A stretch of DNA of 64,000 bases from Bacteroides neonati (GCF_000499785.1 NZ_HG726028.1:115505-179504); one strand, 5' to 3'. Shown: positions 25,654-35,340, numbered from the stretch's first letter. Notes: a model not told the origin generated them from the letters alone. Numbers and translations are program-made.

Positions 25654-26514
25654 TTATCGAGCGTTGCCCTTAATCGAGAGCTTCACGGGCGAAGCCTCAG
25701 CATTGCAATGCACCGTTATCGTTTTATTAAAATGTTCGGGATGATCGGCTTTATAGCGAACTTTTAGTTCCGTGCTTTTCCCGGGCGGTGTGGGAGCTTT
25801 ATCATAAACTACCGAGGTGCAGCCGCAAGAGGTAACCACATCGATAATCACCAACGGGTGATTGCCCGTATTGGTGAGTTCAAAACTTCCCGTTTGCTCT
25901 TGCCGCCAATCGAACTCGCCCATATCCAACATCGCTATAGGGCACGCTACGACTGTTTGCATCCTTGCCGTTTCTTTGGGGGCTTTGTCGCCCATAATGA
26001 TTTGGAGATACAGCTCTTTCACTCTAGGGTTCTGAATAGGATTGCCAATGGCAACTACTTTGTTCTCTTTATCGAGCAGAAAGGTTTGAAACATCATATC
26101 GGACGGGAAATGATTTAGTTTATTGAATGAATCATTTTCGTCGATACAAACAGGATGCGCAAACCGCTCAGTTCTGAGTGTATGGTAAACTTCCACCCCA
26201 CTTTTCGGGAAAAAGAAAAATAAAAATTGGACCGATTGATTACTCACCGAATCGACATAAGACATCAATTGACTCCAATCAGACAACCGAAGTTTACAAC
26301 TAGTGCATCCAGCCGAATCAACATAATTTATTATTTTATATTTATTTAATATTAAATTATCTACTGTATCCTTTCCTCGTAAAGTAAAAGTTGGATTAGG
26401 AGGAAATAAGATTTCTTTCTGCATCCACTCATTAAGCAAGGTCGCAATTTCATTTTTTCTTGTATCAGTACATGAAAAAAATACTAGAATAAGAAAAGAG
26501 CATATATATCTCAT
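25654..26514 (-). CDS. Thioredoxin-like lipoprotein with C-terminal DUF1573
   Basis: 286 residues; lipoprotein signal ending VFFSC (Cys15). Redox-type CTSC at residues 70-73 after YVDSAG. The DUF1573 part starts near residue 192 (GEFDWRQEQTGSFELTNTG) with TSCGCTSV. From SFNKLNHFPSD onward it is nearly identical to 5677-6531, while the first ~125 residues differ strongly. It lies between propeller genes in one operon. It may act on disulphides of exported peptides; that is inference. Confidence 0.8.
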   Translation of the reverse strand: MRYICSFLILVFFSCTDTRKNEIATLLNEWMQKEILFPPNPTFTLRGKDTVDNLILNKYKIINYVDSAGCTSCKLRLSDWSQLMSYVDSVSNQSVQFLFFFFPKSGVEVYHTLRTERFAHPVCIDENDSFNKLNHFPSDMMFQTFLLDKENKVVAIGNPIQNPRVKELYLQIIMGDKAPKETARMQTVVACPIAMLDMGEFDWRQEQTGSFELTNTGNHPLVIIDVVTSCGCTSVVYDKAPTPPGKSTELKVRYKADHPEHFNKTITVHCNAEASPVKLSIKGNAR

Positions 26515-26526
26515 ATTATAAATAAA

Positions 26527-27519
26527 CTAGTTCAACAACTTAAAAGAAAAAAAACTGTAAACCCCTCCTTTTTGGCAGCCTACTCCGATACATTTTTTAG
26601 AATCCTCATCTATAAAAAAGCTATATAAATAAGTATTCAGTCGATACCTAGCTACCAGATTGCCCTCCCAATCAATAACTAAAATGGAGCATTCGGGTTT
26701 CGCCTTACTTAGTCCACGTGTATCCGGACTCAAAAGGTAGATATGCTTTTCGGTAGTATATGCACCACTAAAATGTATATATTGTCTTTCATAAGATAAA
26801 TCGACAACTTTATCATTGGCCGGTGGATAGTCGAGAAAAACCTCATGAAGCAACGTTCCATTTCGTTCGTAAATACGAAAACGGCGATTCAAGCAATAAT
26901 ACAGTACAAACCGACTTTTATCCGGCTTCATTCGTAAACTATGTGCATAGGCTATCTTAAAATCCTTGAGGCGCTTAAATCGATTAGGAGATTCCGGGTA
27001 TTCTCCTTTAGATTTTTGCTGTTGAGTACGGCTATTTAGTAGATGAAATTCATTCAATCCCTTACACTCGTAATTGTCAACATAAATATAATTTCCATCC
27101 CCAATACTTTCTATTGTAGCGCGTGGCAACCACTTACACAATACAAAAGAAGAAGTCTGTTCTAAAGAGTCGCCTTTCCATTCAAAGACATCAGCCACAC
27201 CATTCTTAACACTACAATAGTGACCATTCTCTACAAAAGAAAGATCACATTCCATAGAGCGCTTATACAAAAAATGCAGTCCCGGATAACGATAAATGCT
27301 AACCATACCATAATCGCCATGCGACATCACTTTATCTCCCATTTGCACTACTGTATGGCTGGCTTTATTTTCCGCGAAAGGAATTTCCGTCACACAAACA
27401 GTGGTATCGAGAGGGAAAGAGCTACAATAACGAACCTCTGGCGGTTCACTGACTGATTGACATCCCAATAGAGATATGAAACAAACACCGACAAGCAGCA
27501 TCAAACCGTATTTATTCAT
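26527..27519 (-). CDS. TolB-like propeller lipoprotein, divergent
   Basis: 330 residues; lipoprotein signal ending ISLLGC (Cys20). The GxGPxE signature present in the others is not recognisable. The last blade (SFFIDEDSKKCIGVGCQKGG) and overall length place it in the TolB-like group. Its start overlaps the stop of 27516-28511 as ATGA, so the two are translationally coupled and may work as a pair. Confidence 0.7.
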   Translation of the reverse strand: MNKYGLMLLVGVCFISLLGCQSVSEPPEVRYCSSFPLDTTVCVTEIPFAENKASHTVVQMGDKVMSHGDYGMVSIYRYPGLHFLYKRSMECDLSFVENGHYCSVKNGVADVFEWKGDSLEQTSSFVLCKWLPRATIESIGDGNYIYVDNYECKGLNEFHLLNSRTQQQKSKGEYPESPNRFKRLKDFKIAYAHSLRMKPDKSRFVLYYCLNRRFRIYERNGTLLHEVFLDYPPANDKVVDLSYERQYIHFSGAYTTEKHIYLLSPDTRGLSKAKPECSILVIDWEGNLVARYRLNTYLYSFFIDEDSKKCIGVGCQKGGVYSFFSFKLLN

Positions 27520-28511
27520 AATTCATATTTTACTAATACAAACTCGGGATTCGCACCAATGGCATAAAGCACATTACTTGTTCTATCAGCGGCTATGCGC
27601 ATAATCGGCATACCTAAATCTACAATTTTAATCAGATGCCCTTCATAATCATAAAGAAAAACGGTATGAGGGCATTTACTCGCATCTCTGCCAACAGTCG
27701 TTTCATCCATGGGGTCGATCGATTGATCACGCTGTAATGTTATTATGAAATCTTTACTCATACAGACACCTCTAATTCCTTGAATTTTACGGTCAAATAT
27801 GATCTTGTCCGCACTTATTTCGTACGTTTTAATATCTGGGTGAACCTCCCATTGCAATACAAATGTGTTTCCGATCTTTTTATATAGAGCTAGATATGGG
27901 ATAGAATAAGAAGAGTAGAGAAACAAACCATCGACTGCATCATAGGCTTTGTCACCTCCCAAGTGTTGTTTGATCTCAGAAATGGGATACACTCCAAAGG
28001 TCGATTCTTGCCCTTGTATATTAGCTTTGCAATAGGAGTCGTCGCCATCCTCTGTCACTCCTACAAAGACACCCTCTTCCCACTCTCCCATAGTTGGTCG
28101 CGATTCTTTTTCATGAGCAGTTAAAGGAATAAATGTCTTTCGCTGATCTATCAAACTATCTAACGATAAATAGCCCTTTGTATTGCCATTGGCATCTGTG
28201 GCAAAGAAGCGATTGTCAATGCAAGAAAGACTGATGCCACCTGTTATAAACTCCTCCGGTCCTTCACCTACAGCCCCCATACTCCCCACTACATTACCAC
28301 TCATTTTATCATGAACATGCACAAAATAATCTCGCGCAAACGGATCTTCCCATACCAAAAATTGATCGGTGACAATCAATTTACCAGGCATCGTAGTCAT
28401 TAAATCTTCATTGAGCAATTCAGGCAAAGCTTTTTCATACTTCAAATTCGAGTGCCCGATACAACTCGGCAATAAACAAAAAATGGCCAATATAAGTAAT
28501 GTATTCTTCAT
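27516..28511 (-). CDS. TolB-like (BF3164-type) propeller lipoprotein
   Basis: 331 residues; lipoprotein signal ending LLPSC (Cys17). It has GAVGEGPEEFITGG near residue 80, AVDGLFLYSSYSIPYLALYK, and a last blade MRIAADRTSNVLYAIGA. It is the first propeller after the peptide gene at 28576, 64 bp away with a stem-loop between. It is coupled to the following gene by an ATGA overlap. Confidence 0.8.
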   Translation of the reverse strand: MKNTLLILAIFCLLPSCIGHSNLKYEKALPELLNEDLMTTMPGKLIVTDQFLVWEDPFARDYFVHVHDKMSGNVVGSMGAVGEGPEEFITGGISLSCIDNRFFATDANGNTKGYLSLDSLIDQRKTFIPLTAHEKESRPTMGEWEEGVFVGVTEDGDDSYCKANIQGQESTFGVYPISEIKQHLGGDKAYDAVDGLFLYSSYSIPYLALYKKIGNTFVLQWEVHPDIKTYEISADKIIFDRKIQGIRGVCMSKDFIITLQRDQSIDPMDETTVGRDASKCPHTVFLYDYEGHLIKIVDLGMPIMRIAADRTSNVLYAIGANPEFVLVKYEL

Positions 28512-28534
28512 AATATTTTAAACCTTTCATAAAC

Positions 28535-28564
28535 GGATGTATCAGCATTAATACTGATACATCC
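28535..28564 (-). promoter_or_regulatory. Stem-loop between peptide gene and propeller gene
   Basis: Perfect 11-bp inverted repeat GGATGTATCAG / CTGATACATCC with an 8-base loop, after the peptide stop (28576) and before the propeller start (28511). Same placement as 2925, 9196 and 15594. Confidence 0.6.
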
Positions 28565-28575
28565 AAGATTAACTT

Positions 28576-28848
28576 TTAGTTATAATGCGAGCAATTAGTT
28601 CTATGTTCACAAGCTCCTGTAGAGGTTTGGGGTCTTGCATATGTATGATGTAAACCAAAACAAACACAACATTCTTGATTCCATGTCCCTTCACAATTAG
28701 TCCCCTCAATTTCACCATTGGCCAATGCCTCCACATTCGCCAACGCCAAATCCGACATAGTTACTGTTCTCTGTGATTGATATATATTATAGCCTGCAAA
28801 CGTTGCAACTACAGCGACTATCAGGGTCGCAAAAAATTTCTTGCTCAT
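28576..28848 (-). CDS. NVEALA-family exported peptide precursor
   Basis: 90 residues. Standard leader (membrane segment 5-20; NIYQSQRTVTMSDLALANVE then ALANGE). The tail has six Cys, including ECCVC, and is rich in His and Asn at the end (EHRTNCSHYN). It is second in a two-peptide unit after 29085-29330, separated by the conserved structured leader, and leads into a run of four lipoprotein genes. Confidence 0.85.
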   Translation of the reverse strand: MSKKFFATLIVAVVATFAGYNIYQSQRTVTMSDLALANVEALANGEIEGTNCEGTWNQECCVCFGLHHTYARPQTSTGACEHRTNCSHYN

Positions 28849-28894
28849 AATTTAGTTTTGTTTATGAGATAAATAATTATTTAATTATTAGTTC

Positions 28895-29060
28895 GTGACT
28901 CTCTTTCGGGAAGCCACTTGTTCCGTAGAAAAAGAAAATGCTACATTCGCTCGTTCTAAGTCTTAAAATAATTACCTTTGTATTTGAGAAACCTCCTTTC
29001 TTTTGGTTTTTCGGGAGTGGGCGATCTTCTGTTTTAGACCTACATGGATCGCTCCACTCC
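28895..29060 (-). ncRNA. Conserved structured 5' leader of peptide gene
   Basis: Same element as 9520-9685 and 21638-21803. Stem 1 is GTGACT...AGCCAC (28895-28917). Stem 2 is GGAGTGGGCGATC (29014-29026) with GATCGCTCCACTCC (29047-29060). It lies in the 236 bp between two peptide genes, so it may be an intercistronic RNA element as well as a leader. Confidence 0.5.
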
Positions 29061-29084
29061 TTTTTTACTCGTTAGTTAACTCTG

Positions 29085-29330
29085 TTAATACATAAAGCCA
29101 TAACCTTGACTTACATATTTTACCTTATCAGACATAATCGGACAATCAACAGAGCCGGAACCAATACAAGCAGTTTGAGAAGGAGTTTCGCCATTAGCCA
29201 ACGCTTCCACATTTTGCAATAATTCAGTGCTTAAATTGTAAGATTCTACCACGGAGTTCCAATGCCCACAGAAGCAACTAAGAGAAACAGCAGCAATCAA
29301 GAAAAAAGTGACTTTTAAAAACGTTTTCAT
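29085..29330 (-). CDS. NVEALA peptide precursor beside ToxR-like regulator
   Basis: 81 residues. Its leader differs from the common one (MKTFLKVTFFLIAAVSLSC, then STELLQNVEALANGE). The tail has a C-x7-C loop, ACIGSGSVDCP (Cys55 and Cys63), and ends KVKYVSQGYGFMY. The peptide at 44567, also next to a ToxR-like regulator, has nearly the same tail core (CVGDGSVDCP, KVLYYK). An operator-bearing promoter lies just upstream, overlapping the regulator's 3' end. It could be a ligand for, or main target of, the neighbouring regulator. Confidence 0.8.
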   Translation of the reverse strand: MKTFLKVTFFLIAAVSLSCFCGHWNSVVESYNLSTELLQNVEALANGETPSQTACIGSGSVDCPIMSDKVKYVSQGYGFMY

Positions 29331-29355
29331 AATATCTGTGTTTAAGTGTTCAGCA

Positions 29356-29412
29356 CAAATCTAAAGAAAAGATTCAATAAAGCATCATTTTTTGCGTTAC
29401 AAAGCGTTACAG
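29356..29412 (-). promoter_or_regulatory. Promoter with GTTACA direct-repeat operator
   Basis: -7 box TAGATTTG (complement of 29356-29363). GTTACA repeats start at 29396 and 29406 (10-bp spacing, degenerate GTCACA). The half-site nearest the promoter is 31 bp from the -7 box. No -33 box is seen. It drives the peptide gene at 29085. Confidence 0.6.
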
Positions 29413-30501
29413 CTTAGTAATTTGATCATAATTACACTTTGCTAGTTGTAACTGAAAATGATCCGAATCTAATTTACGAATAGAAATGGATGTATCTATG
29501 CTCAGTGCTTTGCGCAAGCGAAAAAGAGTTGTGCGGAAGCTCTCTTTCGCACTATACTTACTACCCCATAAATGCTCGCTAATCTCACTACGAGTGAGTG
29601 TATAATCAGGAGCAATCAAAAAGGCAGATAGCAAAGTACAAATTTGAGGAGAAAGCCGTCTTACTTCGCCGTTGAAAATCAGTTGCCTTTGGCTTGCATC
29701 AAAAACAAGTTCCGGACTTAATATGTAGACCAATGAGGTTGTTTCTTCTTCCTCTTCCGTGTTTACTAATTTTTCCTGTTGTTCTCGCTCCCGCTCTGCC
29801 ATTAAGCACTCCGCCGATATTTGTGCCAGAAGTAAACGTTTCTTTGCCCGGAACAAAAAACAGAAAAGAATCGTCAAGGTGATAGCTATACCTACTATCA
29901 TCACAAACGGGAAAAGATGAAACAAGAAAACCGTAAACCATGAATAAAAGAAAAAACCGCAAACCTCAATCTCACATCGATCTCCCAAATAGGCTATAAA
30001 GGAAATAGGTGGCTGATAAGTATCATGCATTTTGGTCTCAGCAAAAAAGGCTCGGCCATTTAGATTAGTCCGCGAAACACGTATAGCACTCTTGATCAAC
30101 ACAAACTGCTCCTCGAGCTTACTTGTCCAAAGCAGATTAAGCGTGTCGGAAGAAAAGCCGCTTTCTTCACAAACAACCGAATGGCACGACCGCTCCTGAA
30201 GGTGCTGCGAAATATTTTTCTTACTTTTATTCGGATCTATCCGATACGTTCTTACCCCCTCTTGGGTTGTGATATGAAGAATCAGCGGAAGGGTATCGGT
30301 CAATACACCCGAGGAGGTGACAAATAGCCCTAACGCTTTTCCTTTTCTTTGTATCTCCTCTTTTAGTACCTGCACAAAGAGTTTTTCTGCCGTTGCGCAC
30401 ATTGCCACCTCGTTTCTTTGATAGAAATAAATAGCAATCAACAATAAAGAAATCGTTATCAGCCCTATACCTAAAAGTCGTGTCGTTTTTCTCATTTTCA
30501 T
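29407..30501 (-). CDS. ToxR-like transmembrane transcriptional regulator
   Basis: 364 residues. Membrane segments at about 8-27 and 188-217 enclose a periplasmic domain of ~160 residues with two Cys (106, 111). The cytoplasmic part has a Glu-rich linker (248-255), then an OmpR-type winged helix (about 262-357): LSPQICTLLSAFL, TLTRSEISEHLWG, and the recognition helix SFRTTLFRLRKAL. It has no receiver domain, so it is a one-component sensor-regulator. It is preceded by a four-repeat operator, suggesting autoregulation, and followed by a peptide gene with a related operator. Confidence 0.8.
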   Translation of the reverse strand: MKMRKTTRLLGIGLITISLLLIAIYFYQRNEVAMCATAEKLFVQVLKEEIQRKGKALGLFVTSSGVLTDTLPLILHITTQEGVRTYRIDPNKSKKNISQHLQERSCHSVVCEESGFSSDTLNLLWTSKLEEQFVLIKSAIRVSRTNLNGRAFFAETKMHDTYQPPISFIAYLGDRCEIEVCGFFFYSWFTVFLFHLFPFVMIVGIAITLTILFCFLFRAKKRLLLAQISAECLMAEREREQQEKLVNTEEEEETTSLVYILSPELVFDASQRQLIFNGEVRRLSPQICTLLSAFLIAPDYTLTRSEISEHLWGSKYSAKESFRTTLFRLRKALSIDTSISIRKLDSDHFQLQLAKCNYDQITKL

Positions 30502-30532
30502 TAGTCTTTCTGTTTTCTCAGTCCTCTTTTGG

Positions 30533-30625
30533 CAAATGTAGAATAAAGATTTCTATTTTAAATTACTTATAACGTCACAAAACACGTCACAAAAGAAAAA
30601 AACAGTCACAAAACATGTTACAAAG
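30533..30625 (-). promoter_or_regulatory. Promoter with four-repeat GTCACAAA operator
   Basis: -7 box TACATTTG (complement of 30533-30540). GTCACA-type repeats start at 30574, 30586, 30605 and 30617 (last one GTTACA), spaced 12-19-12 bp. The nearest half-site ends 32 bp from the -7 box. Same geometry as 44810-44901. It drives the regulator gene at 29407. Confidence 0.65.
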
Positions 30626-30639
30626 TCTTATTGCAGTAT

Positions 30640-31818
30640 TCAATCGTTCGATTTAACCAATTCAATACGTCTAAAACAAAGCTTATCATCGCTAAAATTG
30701 GGATTCTTAACGAAACTCGTACTCAAATATAAACCATCTTCGCGAATAAAGAAATGGTTGGAGGCATAGGTGTTTTCGGGAAACAAAGTCTCACCTACCA
30801 CCTCGAACTCTTTATTCAAAATCATGATCGAAAACTTACTGCGCCCCAACTGCCAAATATCCATAGCATTGTCATTCGGTTGTACTTCTGTTTCAGGATA
30901 CACAAACCGATAATAAACATCCCGGTACTTATCATAAATCAAATTGCCATAAAATGGAATTTGGCATAATATTTTAGGAAGAGAGGCCAAGTCAACATTT
31001 TGGTTGGAAAGATCGAACCGATCCAGATAACGACTTTTGGCAGAAACAGTACGCAGAATATCTCCAGACAAAGAGACAACTTTAATCTTTTCATCAAAAA
31101 AGAAAGAGTAGACGAAATTCGTATCATTAAGAACTTGACTATAATCGAACTCAGAGCCCAATGTATTACCTTGAATACGCTCAGAAGTCATAATAGGGGG
31201 AAACCTCAACGAAAATTCGTTTAACTCACCGCTGATCGTATCTAAGACAAGAGTTACCGGGCTATCTTCTACTGCCCGATTACCTAACCTACGATTCGGA
31301 CATTGTTGATTTATGTATATCTTTTCATTGATTATATACAAAGGAGTATATGGACATGATAATACCATGACCGGAAGTGTCTGTTTGCCTTCAACGGTTT
31401 TCGAATACTGTATTCGTCGGCGAATTTTCCCCTCGCTATCTACTACATCTATCTCATTCCTCATCATGCAGGGAATATAGATTTCATCCCATGATTGAAT
31501 GTAATAGCCACAGAAAACATCCACACCATCGGCGCCTTCTTTGTCTAAAGTGATAGTCTTAACGTACTGTTGCGTATTCATGTCATAGACCAAGATCTGT
31601 GGTTCGACATCATTTTGAAATGTCAAAAACTCATTCCCTTTCTCATCGGTATATGGAAAAAGTGCTTTAATGAATACAGACGTTTGCGGATTCAATAAAA
31701 ACACCAATGAATCATTGCCGGGCTGCAACACATACGTATCTCGCTCAACAGAACCACAGGAAACGAGCAAAAAGAGCGAAACTAAAGTCAAAAAGAAAAC
31801 ACAACTAATTTTATGCAT
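30640..31818 (-). CDS. DUF4221-type lipoprotein
   Basis: 392 residues; lipoprotein signal ending LFLLVSC (Cys21). Near-identical in most stretches to 15950-17128 and 33078-34259: EFLTFQNDVEPQILVYDM, LDKEGADGVDVFCGYYI, YDKYRDVYYRFVYP, NPNFSDDKLCFRRIELVK. The most variable part is mid-protein (about residues 150-245). Last gene of the long unit that appears to begin near 40349. Extracytoplasmic; function unknown. Confidence 0.75.
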   Translation of the reverse strand: MHKISCVFFLTLVSLFLLVSCGSVERDTYVLQPGNDSLVFLLNPQTSVFIKALFPYTDEKGNEFLTFQNDVEPQILVYDMNTQQYVKTITLDKEGADGVDVFCGYYIQSWDEIYIPCMMRNEIDVVDSEGKIRRRIQYSKTVEGKQTLPVMVLSCPYTPLYIINEKIYINQQCPNRRLGNRAVEDSPVTLVLDTISGELNEFSLRFPPIMTSERIQGNTLGSEFDYSQVLNDTNFVYSFFFDEKIKVVSLSGDILRTVSAKSRYLDRFDLSNQNVDLASLPKILCQIPFYGNLIYDKYRDVYYRFVYPETEVQPNDNAMDIWQLGRSKFSIMILNKEFEVVGETLFPENTYASNHFFIREDGLYLSTSFVKNPNFSDDKLCFRRIELVKSND

Positions 31819-31889
31819 AAGATTGATCTTTTAATCATAAAGTTATTTTTTCATCGAATAAATCAGCAGAAGGGTATTTTCTCCGAAAG

Positions 31890-33030
31890 TCAACTAACTC
31901 GCAACCTATATAATTTTAAAGTCTCAAAATCAACCGTCGTATCTTTCGGATTATTTCCACCTACAATCAAGCCCTCCTTATCAACTCCAAAAAACAGAAA
32001 GTTATATTTGTAATTATCCAATTGATGCTCTGCTATTATTTCGAGTTTACTATTAAATACAGCCAATACTATTTTCTTATCATAAGGAGTCGGTGCTTCA
32101 GAAAGCTGTTCTTTAAGCTCACCAATCTGTATTCTATAATAAAGATCTTTATATTTATCATAAATGGGAGTATAAAACACAGGATTCTCTATCCAATGTT
32201 CCCAACGAGCTTTTTCATTTTGTGGATTACCATTATAAGGAGACACATTACTGTGTATCAAACGGCTCTCACCACCTGCTACCCTACCGTTTTGTTTTAG
32301 AATATTGTAAACAAAAATATCTGACAAACAGGTAAAGTTATAACAAATACGGTCATCGGAAATCCACATATTCAAATTACGATTTTGCCCCATACGCTGC
32401 CAATTCTCCTGCATATAAGAAGGTAGATAAATCGGTAATAAGCGCCACGTTTGATTTTCGATATTATATTCAGCAAACAGTTGCTGACCTTCGGGATACG
32501 GATAGGGTTCTTTCGATGTAATGAGTCGACCATATATACGATTCTGACTCCGATTATAAAATGGCTGAGCAAACGCTCCTACGTCAAAATTCGCGATATA
32601 ATCACTTCCCGAATAATTCATCGTTTCCCGCTTCAAGACCTCTCCATTACTATTTAATATCAAGAATCCATTGTCGGCAAAACAAACAATAGAATCGGAT
32701 GACAACACCTGCATATTATCAATATAGGGAACTCCATTCGCACCTTCTCTCTCCAACTCAATTATGATAGGACAATGCTTTCTTATTAAAATCAAATACA
32801 TCAATTGCCCAGGTTTTTGTATTAAAAGCATACATAGCCGTATTCTCCTTTGTAGAATAGATAAAGGTAGCAGAGGGGTAAGACGACAAAGATACAGAAT
32901 CTAATGGTATGCATATTGAGTCTGTCTGGAGCTTAACAACAGAAGCATCATTATAATTCGTTGCTGTTTTTAAATTGTCCTGACATCCGAATAGAGGCAA
33001 GAAAAATACAAATAATAAAAATCCTTTCAT
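31890..33030 (-). pseudogene. DUF4221-type lipoprotein gene with a frameshift
   Basis: The 5' part (ATG complement of 33028-33030) encodes a lipoprotein signal (LPLFGC, Cys16) and reaches KKALSYHN before a stop at 32758. The remaining ~290 codons continue in another frame from about 32775 with IELEREGANGVPY, the group's signature, then YDKYKDLYYRIQIG. One base gained or lost in the CATAATTGAG region explains it. The rest is intact, so this is either a very recent mutation or a sequencing error. Confidence 0.75.
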
Positions 33031-33077
33031 GTTGATTCAGTTTTAATTAGATTAGCAAATATCAAATCTGAAAATAA

Positions 33078-34259
33078 TCAATTTGTTGGCTGTTTCACCA
33101 ATTCAATACGTCTAAAACAAAGCTTATCATCGCTAAAATTGGGATTCTTAACGAAGCTCGTACTCAAATATAAACCATCATCGCGAATAAAGAAATGGTT
33201 GGAGGCATAGGTGTTTTCGGGAAACAAAGTCTCACCTACCACCTCGAACTCTTTATTCAAAATCATGATCGAAAACTTACTGCGCCCCAACTGCCAAATA
33301 TCCATAGCATTGTCATTCGGTTGTACTTCTGTTTCAGGATACACAAACCGATAATAAACATCCCGGTACTTATCATAAATCAAATTGCCATAAAATGGAA
33401 TTTGGCATAATATTTTAGGGAGAGAGGCCAAGTCAACATTTTGGTTGGAAAGATCCGGTTGATCCATATAACGACTTTTGGCAGAAACAGTACGCAAAAC
33501 ATCGCCCGACAAAGAGACAACTTTAATCTTTTCATCAAAAAAGAAAGAGTAGACGAAATTCGTATCATTAAGTACTTGACTATAGCTAAACTCAACACCC
33601 AACGTATTGCCTTGCATACGTTCGGAAGTCATAATAGGGGGAAACCTCAACGAAAATTCGTTTAACTCACCGCTGATCGTATCTAAAACAAGGGTTACCG
33701 GGCTGCCTTCTACCGTCCGGCTACCCAACCTAAGATTCGGGCTTTGTTGGCTTAAGTACATCTTCTTATTGATTATAGACAAAGGAGTATATGGAAATGA
33801 TAATGCTAAAACCGGAAGTGTTTGTTTGCCTTCAACGGTTTTCGAATACTGTATCCGTCGGCGAATTTTCCCCTTGCTATCTACTACATCTATCTCATGC
33901 CTCATCATACAGGGAATATAAATCTCATCCCATGATTGAATGTAATAGCCACAGAAAACACCCACACCATCGGCGCCTTCTTTTTCTAAAGCGATAGTCT
34001 TGACATATTGTTGCGTATTCATATCGTAGACCAAGATCTGTGGTTCGACATTATTTTGAAATGTCAAAAACTCATTCCCCTTCTCATCGGTATACGGAAA
34101 AAGTGCTTTAATGAATACAGACGTTTGCGGATTCAATGAAAATACCAATGAGTCCTTGCCGGGCTGCAACACATACGAATCTCGCTCAACAGAACCGCAG
34201 GAAACGAGCAAAGAGAGTGAAGCTAAAGTAAAAAAGAAAACAGAACTAATTTTATGCAT
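33078..34259 (-). CDS. DUF4221-type lipoprotein
   Basis: 393 residues; lipoprotein signal LSLLVSC (Cys21). Third copy of the near-identical set with 15950 and 30640. Markers: LEKEGADGVGVFCGYYI, YDKYRDVYYRFVYP, NPNFSDDKLCFRRIELVK. It differs from the others in its last residues (QPTN in place of SND) and at scattered sites around residues 155-250. It lies in a run of lipoprotein genes without peptide genes. Confidence 0.75.
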   Translation of the reverse strand: MHKISSVFFFTLASLSLLVSCGSVERDSYVLQPGKDSLVFSLNPQTSVFIKALFPYTDEKGNEFLTFQNNVEPQILVYDMNTQQYVKTIALEKEGADGVGVFCGYYIQSWDEIYIPCMMRHEIDVVDSKGKIRRRIQYSKTVEGKQTLPVLALSFPYTPLSIINKKMYLSQQSPNLRLGSRTVEGSPVTLVLDTISGELNEFSLRFPPIMTSERMQGNTLGVEFSYSQVLNDTNFVYSFFFDEKIKVVSLSGDVLRTVSAKSRYMDQPDLSNQNVDLASLPKILCQIPFYGNLIYDKYRDVYYRFVYPETEVQPNDNAMDIWQLGRSKFSIMILNKEFEVVGETLFPENTYASNHFFIRDDGLYLSTSFVKNPNFSDDKLCFRRIELVKQPTN

Positions 34260-34311
34260 AAGATTAAGATTTTAAAAAAACCGACAATAGTGTAGATGTA
34301 TTTTCTGCACC

Positions 34312-35340
34312 TCATTCACCAGCAATTAGAACTACTCCAATGCAATGATCGGGTGCAGCCAGAACACAGTAAAAGGCAGTATCCGTTTCATCAACACAGA
34401 AGCACTGTACCTGAGTGTCTATTAAAATCTTTCGTACAGGTTCTCCTTCCCAATCGAAAACCCAAATCTCACTCTTTTGCGTTTCTTTGTGCTCTTCGTG
34501 CATGCGATGCGTATTGGGATTATACAATACATAAACATACTTATCGGAAACAGCAATGCCACGTGCCCCCAGTTCGGCATCCGGATTATCGCTTTCGGCA
34601 TAAACACCATCGGGAGTGGATTCGAACAGATAATGATAGGGTGCCAATAGCATCCTTTTGTGGAGCGTTAAGGTGTCGGGCGCATAGTCCCAGAGTTCAA
34701 GCACATTGCTTGTAGCACACGCCAAACGTTTACGCGTGGTATGGTAGCCGAACTGCGATTGATGAAACATGGCTTTAGCCGTATTGGGTACGGCTTCTTC
34801 TTCGCTTTGATAGTTCGGGAAGCTGCCACATTTGGATATGACGTTGCCCTTGTTGTCTAAAATAAGGAATCTACAGTCGTCAAAAACACCCGAAGCTACA
34901 AAGCGCGATTCGCTCAGCGGGTAGATTCTATCAAAATTCATGGGCAGATGTATCAATTCTCCTTGCGGCCGAATGGAAAAGTCATTTGCATTGAACGTAT
35001 AGTTTTGTGCCGTAAAATGCCAGCGATTATGTATAAAGACAGACGAATCGGATATAAAGAATTCGACAGGGCTTAAGAACTCACCCGGCCCTTGGCCTTG
35101 CGGCAGCATCTTATTTACAAAACGCTCTTGGCTAAGACTGTAGCAGTACAAAAGGCTATCGCCATTAAAATCGCTGACATAAAGGATATCCCCCCTCTTC
35201 TTTATATCCATTGGGATGGAGATAATGGCTTCGGTGAAAATGGTAGATTTGGCTGCGGTACTCTCACTAAATGATACTCTTTTCTGTGATTCGCTACAAC
35301 CGACCAGTAGCAGTGCCAAGGATAATAATTGAATTTTCAT
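34312..35340 (-). CDS. TolB-like (BF3164-type) propeller lipoprotein
   Basis: Start set at the ATG complement of 35338-35340, which gives the signal LALLLVGC (Cys15); the frame is open 24 codons further but that part overlaps the gene upstream. 342 residues. It has LPQGQGPGEFLSP and VQCFCVDETDTAFYCVLA as last blade. Part of a lipoprotein run from 40309 down to 30640. Extracytoplasmic, ligand unknown. Confidence 0.8.
   Translation of the reverse strand: MKIQLLSLALLLVGCSESQKRVSFSESTAAKSTIFTEAIISIPMDIKKRGDILYVSDFNGDSLLYCYSLSQERFVNKMLPQGQGPGEFLSPVEFFISDSSVFIHNRWHFTAQNYTFNANDFSIRPQGELIHLPMNFDRIYPLSESRFVASGVFDDCRFLILDNKGNVISKCGSFPNYQSEEEAVPNTAKAMFHQSQFGYHTTRKRLACATSNVLELWDYAPDTLTLHKRMLLAPYHYLFESTPDGVYAESDNPDAELGARGIAVSDKYVYVLYNPNTHRMHEEHKETQKSEIWVFDWEGEPVRKILIDTQVQCFCVDETDTAFYCVLAAPDHCIGVVLIAGE

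Noticed and set aside
17279..28848. CRISPR-like repeats suggested by many near-identical 100-130 bp stretches
   Set aside because: The repeats are the coding leaders of NVEALA genes, far too long and irregularly spaced for a CRISPR array, and no cas genes are present.
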